This document shows positions 41,280-59,761 of a stretch of DNA of 64,000 nt, piece after piece (within the stretch, counting starts at the first letter, position 1; each line of letters begins with the position of its first letter). The DNA comes from Ficedula albicollis. Lineage: Eukaryota > Chordata > Aves > Passeriformes > Muscicapidae. The DNA lies in assembly GCF_000247815.1 (NCBI RefSeq), contig NC_021686.1:1901627-1965626 (forward strand). Direction: 5' to 3'. The notes beneath the pieces were generated by a model, which was not told the DNA's origin, searched no databases, and worked only from the letters and a program-made list of their open reading frames with translations. The position numbers and the translations under genes were made by a program.

Positions 41280-42277
41280 TCCCCTTAAAGTGACATCGCG
41301 GGAGCTAAGGGACCTGGCACCCAGCTGAGAGACGAGGAAGTCTCAAAGCAAATCCTGGCCTGTGTTAAACATCCCTGCTTGGCCTTGGTGGGCACAGAGG
41401 GAAATCCGGGAAGGCGAGGTGTGTGCAGGGATGCTGCAAGTGGGAGCGGGGTGCCAACCCCTCGCCTTCCTCCGGGCGAGCTGGCGCTGTCCCCCAGGCT
41501 GAAAGTGCCTGGGAGCTCCTGGCGCCCAGCTCCAGCATCACTTGCTGAAAGTGTTGCCAAATTTAAGGCACCTGAAGGGAAGCCCCCGTGATGTCTTTGC
41601 TTCATCTGGCATTCCCTGGCTTGGCCTGGATGCTCCCACCATTCATGAGCCACAGAGGAAGCCACGTCCTGCACATTGAGGAGCAGCATTCTGCGAGCTC
41701 TCTGTGCCATGGTGACTCAGGGTGCCCAGAGCAGCGGTGGCTGCCCCATCCCTGGACGTGTCCAAGGCCGTGTTGGATGGGGCTGGAGCAGCCTGGGATG
41801 GTGGAAGGTGTCCCCTGGCAGGAGTTGGAACGAGATGATCCTGAAGGTCCCTTCTAACCCAAACCATTCCTTGACCCAGGGTGGGCATCACCCACCCCAC
41901 GGGGGCATCGCCTGTGCCAAAGGAGCGGGAACAGAGTCTCGGAGGGCTCAAGGACAGCAGAGCCCAGGGAAGCAGCGGGCAGCAGGACACGGCTGTGTGC
42001 TTTGCCATTCCGGCTGCACGCTGCTGTGACCCCCGATCCTCCAAACTCGGGCTGTGGGGGTTTCGGGTGGGGTAGGGCGCGAAGCCGCCCCCTGCGGAGC
42101 ACCGCTCCCATCCCCATTGTCCCCAGCGCCGCCTCTGCTCCGAGCCGAACCCGCGGCACCGGAGCTCCGCACCGGGCGGGGAGGGGGCGGCTCAGCCCCG
42201 AGCCCCCTTTCCCGGGCTGCTCCCGCACCGACTCCCCCCGGCTACATCGGGAGGGCGGGGACAAGCAGCGCCCCGCA
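41280..42277 (+). repeat. Duplicated ~1-kb segment, copy 2
   Basis: The second copy of 40060-41050, separated from it by 230 bases of unique sequence (41051-41279). Differences are scattered single bases of the kind seen between haplotypes, plus a small insertion near 41315. Both outer edges of the pair lie near G runs. Confidence 0.95.
41716..41875 (+). mobile_element. CR1 LINE 3' end fragment (duplicate)
   Basis: The copy within the second duplicated segment of the CR1 piece at 40489-40648. Confidence 0.85.
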
Positions 42278-42356
42278 TCCCGCATCGCTCATTCCGCATC
42301 CCCCCGCCCCGCGGGGCCGGCGGCGGAGCCCCCCCCGCGCTCCCGCTCCTCCCGCT

Positions 42357-42871
<515 letters not shown>

Positions 42872-43054
42872 CGGGGGAGGGATGGGGACGGAGGGGCGGG
42901 AGTGCCGCCGAGCCGTGCTGGGGCCGCGGAGCTGCTCCCCGGGGGCTCCCGGCGGGTTTGGGGGTGTCTGGGAGGGTGCGCTGAGCTGGAAGGCAGCTGG
43001 GAACAGGGGAAGGGGAGAGCAGGGAGAGGCGGCCTCGGGGGCAGCTCAGGCCGT

Positions 43055-43440
43055 GTCCCCTCGTGTCCCCTCATTGTGTCCCCTTGCGTTCCCTCATCAC
43101 CTCCCCATCTCATCTCCCCTTGTTTCCCCTCATGTTCCCTCACCTCCCCTTGTTGTCCCTCACCAGCTTCCTGTCTTCCCTATCACCTCCCCTCATGTCC
43201 CCTCATGTCCTCTTGTCATCGCCCCTCATGCCCGGTCCATCATCTCCGCTCGTTTCCCCTCATTGTCTCTCCTCATCGTGTCCTCTCTTGTCCCCTCGCC
43301 ATCTCCCCGTGTCATCTCCTCTCGTCATCTCCTCGTCTTCCCTCGCATCCCTTCACCACGTCCCCTCCCGTCTCCTTGTGTCCCCTCGTCACCTCCCCTA
43401 TGTCCCCTTTCACCTCCCCTGCTGTCCCCGCTGTCCCCCG
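43055..43440. repeat. Pyrimidine-rich imperfect repeat (GTCCCCTC/ATCTCC words)
   Basis: About 385 bases almost free of purine runs, built of TCGTGTCCCCTCA-, TCATCTCCTC- and CCTCACCTCCCC-type words. A homopurine-homopyrimidine tract of this kind can form triplex DNA in vitro; any role here is inference. Confidence 0.75.
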
Positions 43441-46230
43441 GCCCGGGAGCGGGGCCGGCCTCCATCGCACCCCGCCTGTCCCCGGCTGCAGGGGAAGGGG
43501 GAGCGTGACCCACTTTCCTGCAGGTCCGGCCTCGCTGCCGCCGTGGCCGCGGGCGGGCGACGCCAGCCGGGAGCCCCGGCACAGCTCGGGGACCGGGGAC
43601 AGGGTGGCCCGGCCTCGGCACCCCTCTGTCCTGCACCCACCGGGAGGCAGAGGTCAGAGAGTCCGTGTGCCAAGCCCCCGACCCGCCCGGTGTCACCGTG
43701 TCACCGTGTCACCCGCCCGGGGTCTGCGGGGGGAGAGCACGGCAGAGCTGGGAGCATCCTCCTTCCTGGGAGCATCCCGGGCGGCGATGCCCGGGCTGCA
43801 CGGGGCACACAAAGCCCTCGCAGCGGAGTCAGGGCTGGCTGTTGTGGCAGAGGGACGTGTCCCTGTTGTCGCCAGCAGGGCCGGCTGGGGGCTCGGGCAG
43901 GTGCCGCTCGGGGCGTTTGTCTTTGCAGATCCCACCCGTGCGGTGCTGCCGGCGCTGGCGGAAGAGTTTTGGGAGGGAGATGATGACAGGCTGATGAAAC
44001 CAATCAAACAATGAAGTAATCATAAATCCCCGGTGCTGGCGGCGAAGGCGGGAGGAGCTGCAGGCTGGAGGAGCCGAGGTCCTAACGAAGCCATCCTGCT
44101 CGGCAGCAAAACCCCGGGAGGCCAAGCGCTGAAAGGCAGCCAAGGTCCTGCCACTGGGGCCGATGGACAGAGACAGCCCCGCGTGGATGAGCGCGGGGAA
44201 AATCCTGCTGTGCGGAGGGCACAGGGAGCGGTGGCAGGAAGGAGGAGTGGTGGCTCCCCGGGGACAGTCCTGGCACTGCTTTGTTTGCTCTTCCCAAATT
44301 GGTCTGTGAAACCTGAATCCTGCGACCAAAGGCTGAGGAAGCTTGTCACAGGCTGCTTGGCCAGGATGGGAGATGGCTCCTGCAGCGGGGGACACCATGG
44401 ATGGGTGTGACAAGGCCTGACCCTGCCCTGCAGCTGGAACACCTGCACCGGGAGAGCAGCTGGGCTGGGAGCCCGTGCCTGGCTGGGCGTTCGGTGGCTT
44501 TGCCGAAGACAATCTCTGGTCTAGGCAAGGAGCTGGTACGAGAATCGCTGGATAACTTGGAATTCAGAGCCAGTTCGGTCCTGAACTGGGGGCACTGGGG
44601 AGCCCCAGTCGCTGCGGTGCTTCGGTGGAGGTTTGGAGCTGGTTCCGTGGTGCTGCAGCGTCTCCCGGCGCTGTCCCGCTGCTGGAGCCAGCTGCACATG
44701 GGGACGTGCCCCACCCATGGGGACGTGCCCCACCCATGGGCTCTTTGAGGGGGCTGCTCCTCCTGGGCTGCGGGGTCATGGGCTCTTTGAGGTGGCTGCT
44801 CCTCCTGGGCTGCGGGGTGCTGGCAGAGGCGCTGTCCCCAAAGCCGTGCCAGCAGCCAATGTCCCCGTGCCGTGTGTGACCAGCCCCTCCCGGACACACT
44901 CGGCTCGTGCCGGGTGCCTTTGGACGGCCCTGGGGTGGCACATGGATGCAGGAGCCCTTTCCCTGCGCCTGTTCTGCTGCTTTGGGTGAGCCGGGAGGTG
45001 GTGGCCGGCCTGGCTGGAGGCTGCCTGGCCGTGCTGGGTGCCGGTGGCTCCGAGCCTCGGTGAGATTCCTGTCCTGCCCCCACAGCCACGTTGTCCTCGT
45101 TAGGCCAAGGTGCCTTTGCGAGCCCTCCCTGGGCTCCAGCGTGCCACAGCCCCTGGGAAGCACAGCTCATATCTGGTGTGCGGGTCCCAGCGGCACGGCA
45201 GAGAGGAGAGGATGTCCCTGGAACGGGGTCAGGCAGGAATGGAGGTGGCAGGGGCTGGAAATGGAGTGGGGCCCTGGCAGGCAGCAGCTCAACGTGGGGC
45301 ATGGCCAAGGCACCGCTGGCCCCTCGTTCCAGTGTCACCAGAGTGGTGCTGGCGTGTGGAGAACTGGGAGAGGGGACAGCTCTGCAGGGCAGGACTTTGC
45401 TGGCTCAGTGTGTTGTTTAGAGGAAACAGAGCAGGTTTGAAGCTGGTTGGGGTGTGGAGGGAGGGAGGTCCCTCCTGAGCAACCCTGGCCTCCAGCCTGC
45501 TGGGCTTGAGTGGGAGTTGGTGTTACCTGCTCATAACTGAGGCTTTGGGGATGGGAATGGGCAGAAATCAAAGCTCTGCCAAGTGCAGGGACAGAGCAGT
45601 GTGGGCCTGTGCCCATCCCACTGCTGCATTTCACATTTCTCCCCTCTTTAGAGAGGAATCTGGGTTTTGCAGAGCCCCTGCCCTGCATAGATTTTTCCCT
45701 TCATTTTCCAAATTTCTTGCCCCAGAACAGCCCACGGTGCGAGTCCCAGCCCCTGGTGCTCACCCGTGCACCAGGCTCTGCCCAAACCCTTTTCCTGTAA
45801 CCTCCCTCAATAACCGGGTTGTTTTTCTGTCAGTCTCTGATGTGGCCAGAGGGATTTTTTTCCCCTCTTTTCCCTCCTAATTTCCCAAGCAGCCGCTGCT
45901 CCAGCAGCCTCCTCTGCGGGAGCCTGGGGCAACTCTCCCGGGCGGCCTCTGCTCCTCTCAATGAGCTCCTAATGAGTTTGCAATTAGTTATCGGCAGAGC
46001 CGCCGTGCCCAGGGCTGGGCGTGCGGCGGAGCGGGATCCAGAGCAGGGCAAAGCATCCCCCAGCAGGGAACAGCGCTGGGGCAGGACTGTCGGTGCCAGC
46101 CTCGGCTCCTGGCAGGATGCTGGGCTGTGGCTATGGGATAATGTCCTTTTGGGATCTGCTCCGCCGGGCTGGGGATGGAGCCGGCAGGTTTGGGAAGAGG
46201 AGCGGCAGCTGCCGACGGGAGACGAGTGGC
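43441..46230. other. No supported gene; GC-rich sequence
   Basis: Unique GC-rich sequence. An acceptor-like TTTGTCTTTGCAG at 43916-43928 precedes a 28-codon open frame ending at 44014. An imperfect ~50-base duplication (GGGCTCTTTGAGG(G/T)GGCTGC) lies near 44738-44815. A TAAT-containing patch lies at 45961-45996. None is recognisable as a gene. Confidence 0.5.
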
Positions 46231-46233
46231 TGC

Positions 46234-46243
46234 CTATAAATAC
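46234..46243 (+). promoter_or_regulatory. CTATAAATAC TATA-like element
   Basis: TATAAATA in GC-rich surroundings is followed about 30 bases on by AAGGAAGAG/GTGGGT, which could be a very short leader with a donor-like site. This is a weak candidate promoter on the plus strand upstream of SBK1. Confidence 0.25.
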
Positions 46244-46386
46244 CTGCCAGGGAGCAAGGAAGAGGTGGGTGGATTATCCTCCTCACTCAATGAGATAAAC
46301 GGTTCTGAAGCTTAAACACAGAACAATTTTAGTCTGAATAGTAGGAGAAATGGCTCGGGATGCGGAGATGACGGCAGGAGCCGCCT

Positions 46387-46428
<42 letters not shown>
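46387..46428. other. Poly-G block, 42 bases, between repeated GCCGCCTG
   Basis: The left flank GAGCCGCCTG and the right flank GGCCGCCTGTGG repeat each other, as at several other G runs. Confidence 0.78.
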
Positions 46429-46430
<2 letters not shown>

Positions 46431-46642
46431 GCCTGTGGCGAGCGGCAGGTCCCGGGGCCGCGGGGCAGCAGCTTCTCTGCCTCTGTCACTCCCGGGATCC
46501 TGAGCCCGGGGCTTTGCCAGGCTCGTCCGCGACGCGCGTCCTCCCTCCCTGCTTGGAAAGCTCCTTCAGCAACGCCTGGAACTGAGCTGGAGTGAGTTTG
46601 GCTTCCTTCGGACGCGGTGCTGACTCCTCTGCCTGGGTTTTT

Positions 46643-46838
46643 GGGGCGGGAGAGGAGCTGGGGTGCTGGGAAAAGGCCCCGTTCTGGCTCTGGAGTGACC
46701 CGACCCCGCCGCACAGGTGCTTCAGGTGTGACTGGCCTTTGGGGCGGGAGAGGAGCTGGGGTGCTGGGAAAAGGCCCCGTTCTGGCTCTGGAGTGACCCG
46801 ACCCCGCCGCACAGGTGCTCCAGGTGTGACTGGCCTGG
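46643..46838. repeat. 98-base tandem duplication
   Basis: Two adjacent, nearly identical copies of a unit starting GGGGCGGGAGAGGAGCTGGG and ending AGGTGTGACTGGCCT. Confidence 0.92.
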
Positions 46839-48289
46839 CTGCAGAAGGATGTGGGACCTCAATGGTGGCACCTCCTTCCACACCGGCACTGCCATCCCTC
46901 CATGTCCTGCTGTTCCCCATCCCTGCTGTCCCTGGGAGTGCACGGAGCTGGAACCGAGCTCTCGCTGCCTCCCGCTGCTGCCCCGCTCCGCTGCTCACGT
47001 CAAACCCAACGCGTTTTCCAAAGCCTTTCAATTTTTAATGAAAACTTCTGCGTTTACACTTTCCTTGGCTCCGGCACGTCGGTATCCCGGTCGCCGCTGC
47101 TGCTGGGGCTCTCCTGGGATGGGCGGTGGCCCCGCGTTCCCGTTCGCCCTGCCGAGGCGGGGCTGCGCTCGGAGCTGGCCGTGGCACTGCGGCAGCATCC
47201 CGGCGCATCCCAGTCCCCGGCAGCGCATCCCGGTGCCAGCTGTGCCAGCCCACGCCGCAGCACGGGACCCGGCTTGGCGGCGTCCCTGCTTCCCATGGAT
47301 GTTCCTCGGCTGCTGCTTGGGAAGGAGACACCTGGAAACCCCAACAGGCTGAGCCAAGGGGAAAAACAAACAGTCCTTGACTTGGAGAGCACTTCCGCGA
47401 GCTGCCAGTCCTCCCTCTCCTCTCTCCCATCCAACCAGCAGGGTTTTTCCTCAAACCCAACCTTCTCGACTTGAATAATTGCATTTCAACGCCGGTAATT
47501 AAGGGACATTGATGAGCGCACTCGTAAATCCAAGCGTAGCCGGAATTCTTCGTGCAGGATGCTGGGGGCTGTTCCCAGTCCTGCCTCCAGCGAGCTGCTG
47601 CTGATCCACCTCCACCTCCAGCACCCAGACGCTGAGATGGTGCTCCTCTGCCAAGGGGCCAATGAAACACTATGGAGATGAGCTGCTTCGGAGATCTTAT
47701 GAGTCAAACTGTTACATTTTTGGAACATCATGATGTTGAAGTTCCTTTTCTATTTTTTCCCCCAACTTCCCAGGGAAAAAATATAACTATAATAAGTGAA
47801 GAAGCTGAGCTTTGGTTTGGGATGACAGGCAGCACAGTGGGGGGAAGGAAGGAAGGAAGGAAGGAGGGAGGGAGAAGTTGGAGATCCGACTCAGCCTTAT
47901 TGGGAAGGGGCTGGGAGGATCCTTGAGTGGGATCCTGACTGTGGGGTGCTGCAGGTGCTTTGTGGGGTGTCTGGCACCATTTGGGGTGGCTGTCACAGCC
48001 CCTGTGTGGGTGTCAGCCCGTGGGCACCACCTGAGCTCTCTCTGTCCACCTGCAGCCCTCCCCACATCCCTGCCTGCCCGGGGTTTGTGCTTGTGCCTGA
48101 TGGAGGGTGAGGCAGTGCCCTGAAGACATCAGAGGAGATGCTGGGGTGGTTTCACTGCTGTGGTGGGTGACTCCAAGCTTGGATCTTCTTGTGGGAATGG
48201 TCAGAGTCAGAAGAAAACCATCCCTGGTTTGTTGGGGGTGAGGAATGTAGGTGCTGTTGTCCATGTGCTGCTGGCTGGGCCGGCCTCTG
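46839..48289. other. No gene seen
   Basis: Mostly unique sequence with a (GGAA)n microsatellite at about 47844-47866 and a TAATTAAG-containing patch near 47475-47515. There is no supported exon. Confidence 0.55.
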
Positions 48290-48815
48290 CTCTGCTTTGG
48301 AGAGATCCCACTGGGAATGCTGCATCCAGCTGATGGTCCCCAGCACAGGAAAAACATGGATATGCTGGAGCAAGTCCAGAGGAGGCCACAGTGATGATTA
48401 TTGGGATGGAACACCTCTGCTGTGAGGAAAAGCTGAGAGAATTTGGATTGTTCAGCCTGGAAAAGAGAAGTCTCCAGGGAGACCTTAAAGCCCATTTTGA
48501 TATCTAGAGGAGCTCCAGGAGGGCTGGAGAGGGACTGAGGACAAGGGCCTGGAATGAGAGAACACAGAGAATGGCTCCCACTGCCAGAGGGCAGGGCTGG
48601 ATGGGATATTGGGAAGGAATTGTTCCCTGGGAGGGTGGGCAGGCCCTGGCACAGGGTGCCCAGAGCAGCTGTGGATCCCTGGCAGTGCCCAAGGCCAGGT
48701 TGGACACTGGGGCTTGGAGCAGCCTGGGACAGTGGCAGTGTCCCTGCCCATGGAACAAGACTGGCTTTAAGGTCCCTTCCAACCCCAAAGCAGTCTGGGA
48801 TTCTGGGATTCTCCA
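48290..48815 (+). mobile_element. CR1 LINE 3' end, longest copy in window
   Basis: A plus-oriented CR1 from TTTGGAGAGATCCCACTGGG through GGAGGCCACAGTGATGATTA and TTCAGCCTGGAAAAGAGAAG to TTCTGGGATTCTGGGATTCT. The terminal short repeat is typical of CR1. The reverse-transcriptase region is absent, so it is a dead 5'-truncated copy. Confidence 0.92.
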
Positions 48816-49321
48816 CACCAGAGTGTCTGGCACCCTGGCTGGCAAAGACCAGGAGTTGGTGCTGGTGGATGTGGGAGAGATGCGAGGGAGGGGTTTGCTG
48901 CAGAGCCATTGTGTCCCCTTGGTGCCTGGGCAGGCCCTGGTTCTGCTCTGGAGCTGGAATACATCAGGCAGCCCTGGCTGGTGTGAGGCTCAGCTCTGGA
49001 GGGGTCAGCACTGGACAGAGCTGGCTCTTGGGGTCCCCACTGGGGACACAGCAGCAGAGGGGACCCCCAAAGAGCCTTAGCTCCTGTCCTGCCCCATGGC
49101 CATGGACACACTGAGAAAATGCGTCCATGAGTGTGTCCCTGTTTGCATCCACATGTGTCCTTGTGTGTGTCCATGTCCTGTCTCCTGTCCCTGTCTCTGC
49201 CATGCCTGGAGCCCTCCCTTTGACCCCAAACATCCCATGGAGGCTGGAGCATCCCCTCCAGAGCCACTGGGTTGGGGTGGCACCTGTGAGGGCTGCTGAG
49301 CACCACCCTGATGGATGAGAT
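48816..49321. other. No gene seen
   Basis: Unique sequence with a small GTGTCC(C/T)TGT-type pyrimidine/purine alternation near 49120-49200. Confidence 0.6.
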
Positions 49322-52510
<3,189 letters not shown>

Positions 52511-52570
52511 GGACACAGTGGCTCTGCAGCCCCCACGGCAGCAGTGCCACCTGTGCCTTGCAGCGCAGCC

Positions 52571-52766
52571 ATGAGCGCGGGCTCGATTGAGCAGGAGCCG
52601 TCGCGCAAGCTGGGCTGCTGCGGGGTGCCCCTGATCACCGAGGACATGCAGTCCCTGGCCATCCGCACGCTCTCGGGCACCGACATCACCAAGCACTACG
52701 ACCTCATCCGCGAGCTCGGCAAGGGCACCTACGGCAAGGTGGACCTGGTGTCCCACAAAAGCACAG
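52571..52766 (+). CDS. SBK1: SBK1 coding exon 1: N-terminus and Gly-rich loop
   Basis: SBK1 is a serine/threonine protein kinase named for binding SH3 domains and is brain-enriched in mammals. This exon follows an acceptor (TGTGCCTTGCAG, exon from 52564) with seven leader bases before ATG, and ends ACAG/GTGAGG. It encodes 65 residues plus one base. The N-terminal ~20 residues differ from human, then [15 protein letters not shown] leads into KHYDLIREL and the ATP-binding loop LGKGTYGKV (residues 49-57). The start is the first ATG of the exon and matches the position of the mammalian start. An upstream in-frame extension is possible from 35262. Confidence 0.95.
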
Positions 52767-52843
52767 GTGAGGGCAGTGGGGTGTGTGTTGGGAGCGGGGT
52801 CTGTCCCAGCCCAGGGCTCACTCCTGTCCCCTGCCCCCCACAG

Positions 52844-53046
52844 GCACCAAGATGGCCCTGAAGTTCGTCAACAAGAGCAAGACGAAGCTGAAGAACTTCC
52901 TGCGGGAGTTCAGCATCACCAACACGCTCTCCTCCAGCCCCTTCATCATCAAGGTCTTCGACGTGGTCTTTGAGACCGAGGACTGCTACGTCTTTGCTCA
53001 GGAGTACGCCCCTGGTGGGGACCTCTTCGACATCATCCCGCCTCAG
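52844..53046 (+). CDS. SBK1: SBK1 coding exon 2: kinase N-lobe
   Basis: This 203-base exon lies between CCCCACAG and CAG/GTGGGA. It encodes [20 protein letters not shown] and the following N-lobe to FDIIPPQ. K72 in MALKF is the catalytic VAIK-type lysine. E87 in LREFS is the expected helix-C glutamate. [12 protein letters not shown] is the hinge. Human SBK1 is virtually identical here. The 5' intron is only 77 bases. Confidence 0.97.
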
Positions 53047-53269
53047 GTGGGACCCCGGCACCTCCCTGGGAGTTGGGGGTTGTGGGGGCTCAGGGGGTGC
53101 TGGGCGAAGCTGCTTTGTGCCCATGTGGGAGGGGGTGCAGGGACTGGGCCCCCCTGTCTGGGCTGGGCTTGACCACAAGCACCACAAACAGCTGTGGGAC
53201 CCATCACCCATCCCCTGGGTGGCCTAAGATCCATCACCTGTCCCATGGATGTTCTGAGACCCATCACCC

Positions 53270-53432
53270 TTTTCCTGGAGAAGCTGTGGCTGCCCCATCC
53301 CTGGAAGTGTCCAGGGCCAGGTTGGATGGGGCTTGGAGCAACCTGGGCTACTGGGAGATGTCCCTGCTCAGGGCAGGGGTTGGAACTGGACGATCCTTGA
53401 GGTCCCTTCCAACCCAAACCATCCTCTGGGGA
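53270..53432 (+). mobile_element. CR1 LINE 3' end fragment in SBK1 intron
   Basis: From GGAGAAGCTGTGGCTGCCCC to CTTCCAACCCAAACCATCCT, plus orientation, in the intron between SBK1 coding exons 2 and 3. Confidence 0.85.
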
Positions 53433-53516
53433 GCCTGAGACCCACCACCCATCCCTTGGGTGGCTCAGAACCCACCACCACGCCCTGCCTACCCAGACAA
53501 AAACACTGTCCTGGTT

Positions 53517-54490
<974 letters not shown>

Positions 54491-54635
54491 TGCTGGCCAC
54501 ATCAAGCACCCAATACAAGCACCCATGACAATGAGACCACAGAGATGTGGGGTGGCAGTGCCCGGGGCTGGGTGGCACTGCCTGGGGCTGGGTGGCACCG
54601 CACAGGCAGCTGGCTGACGCCGTGTCCCCCCGCAG

Positions 54636-57450
<2,815 letters not shown>

Positions 57451-57459
57451 TTTTTTTTT

Positions 57460-57469
<10 letters not shown>

Positions 57470-57498
<29 letters not shown>
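57470..57498. other. Poly-G block, 29 bases, between two GTGAAGAC-T(n) copies
   Basis: The left flank is GGTGAAGAC plus 24 or so T. The right flank is GGTGAAGAC plus about 19 T, then CATTAAC. The flank is repeated, as at 12968-13624. Confidence 0.85.
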
Positions 57499-58050
57499 TG
57501 AAGACTTTTTTTTTTTTTTTTTTCATTAACTGAAGGAAACGTGATGCTGCTTGTGCGGGGGTGGGAGGGCACGGCCTCCACCCTGACGTGGCCTCGGCAG
57601 TGGCTGTGCCTCCCTGTCACCCTGTCACCCCGGGAAGGGACAGAAGGGATGTGGGGAGCAGCACCCATGGGTGGGGGGCACCCAGCAGCCCTCGGTGCAG
57701 CCCCCTCCGAGCAGCCAGGCCTGCCTGATGCCAAATGTATTCCAGCCACGTCCGCAGGCTAATTTCAATTTCCTGGTAATTATGCAAATGAATGTGGATT
57801 TAATTAAGGGCAGATTTCATTAAAGTCTTCTTGGGGAAATGAGAGCAGGGTGGGGGAGAGCGAGGAGGAGGAGGAGGCGGTGGCAGGGAAGCAGAGATGA
57901 AGGCAGCGCCTGCCCCGGAAGATAAACGGCCCCAGGGGCTGTGGAGGGGATGGACGGGATCCTTCGGGAGTGGGACAACACTGCAGGAGGGCAGAGCTGT
58001 GTGGGCACGGCCGGGGCACTGCGGGGATGGAGCCCGGGCAGTGCGGGGAT
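57499..58050. other. No gene seen; contains a candidate regulatory patch
   Basis: Unique sequence downstream of SBK1. The part at 57755-57830 stands out as AT-rich (see the octamer feature). A GGAGGAGGAGGAGGCGG purine stretch lies at 57866. Confidence 0.55.
57782..57789 (+). promoter_or_regulatory. POU octamer ATGCAAAT in a TAATT-rich patch
   Basis: ATGCAAAT is the exact POU-factor octamer. It is set in GCTAATTTCAATTTCC, GGTAATTATGCAAATGAATG and TTTAATTAAGG within 70 bases. The patch is AT-rich against GC-rich neighbours and has the look of a conserved non-coding enhancer near a neural gene. Function is inferred only. Confidence 0.4.
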
Positions 58051-58535
<485 letters not shown>

Positions 58536-59760
58536 CGGGATGGAGCCCGGGCGGTGCAGCCCCGTTGCATCCCCAGCCCCGCTCCGGGCACCGGGCAGCG
58601 AGTCCTGCTCATCCCCTGCTCCTGCAGCGACGGCTCCCGGCTCCTTCCCTCCCACCAGGGCAGGGACAGCATTGCTCTGACACGTGATTCGTATTTTTCT
58701 CTTCCCCGGCTAAAAATACAGATTTGGCCACCCCGAGAGGTCTAGGAAATCAATGTCATTGTCACCAGCGCTGGCTGGCAGGACTCTCCCCTCCCCGATC
58801 CAGACAAAAAAGGGATCGCTGCCATTTGACGTCTCCGAGCCCAAGCGCTCGCGCGGCTCCGGCGGAGCTGCCTTTAATCCAAAGTGAAACGGCGCTAATT
58901 TTATCCCGGCAAGGTCGGGATGCTGCGAGGGGCAGGAGCTGCTTGTCTCCAGGCAAAAGCTCCAGCCACAAAAAGCGGAGCTGAAGTTTGCCAAGCCACC
59001 ACCTGCCCGGCAGAGCCGCAGCCTCCCTGCTCCCCTCCGGGTTTGCTCCGGAGCATTGCGGGGTCGCGGCCGCTGCCCTTGGGCACCCCCCGGGCGGAGG
59101 ATGAGCAACACAATCACTGCTCTGAGAGGAGAACAATCCCCGACTGGGACACATCCTGGAGGAGCACAGGGAAGAGGGATGGCGTGGCAGGTGTGGAATG
59201 GTGTGGGTGTGCGTGCAGCATCCCGTGAAACCAGATCCTTCCGAGCGGGGAAGGCCAGGAAGGCCCGGCTGTGACACTCAGCTGCTGATCCCGCCTCGGA
59301 TTTCATCCACCCCTCCATTCCCGAGCTGGACGGTGCCCGGTTTTCCTCACAGACACTTAGTGAGGCACTGCGGCCCCAGCTAAAACACCGGGGGTTGGGA
59401 GTAAAAATAACTGGGAATGATCCGCTCCTTGGGAGCACAATGATCAACGCCAAGCTGGCACCGCACGAAGTCCCACCCCGAGCGCACACAAACCCTTTAA
59501 AAGGTAATATTTTGCCACTAGGATGGTGCTCCAGCTCGCTGCTGACTCAGGAGCGGCCGTGGGATGAGCGGGGAGTTCCCACGCATCCCGACAGCGCGGG
59601 GAGCTCGGGGTCCGGGGGTTCCCCAGCCCGGCCCGGGGACATCTCTCACTGCGCTTCTCGGGGCTGATCCGCTCTCTGCAGCGTCCAAAAATAGCGGCGG
59701 CACCGCGCTGCGATGGGCGTAGGGAGGAAGTGTGACTCATGTGGCACCCGGGCCCCCGAG
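58536..59760. other. No gene seen; CpG-rich unique sequence
   Basis: Includes AT-containing patches in a CpG-rich background (58715-58735, 58873-58915 with GCTAATTTTATCC, 59490-59520 with CCTTTAAAAGGTAATATTTT). I see no coding exon. Confidence 0.5.
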
Positions 59761-59761
59761 G

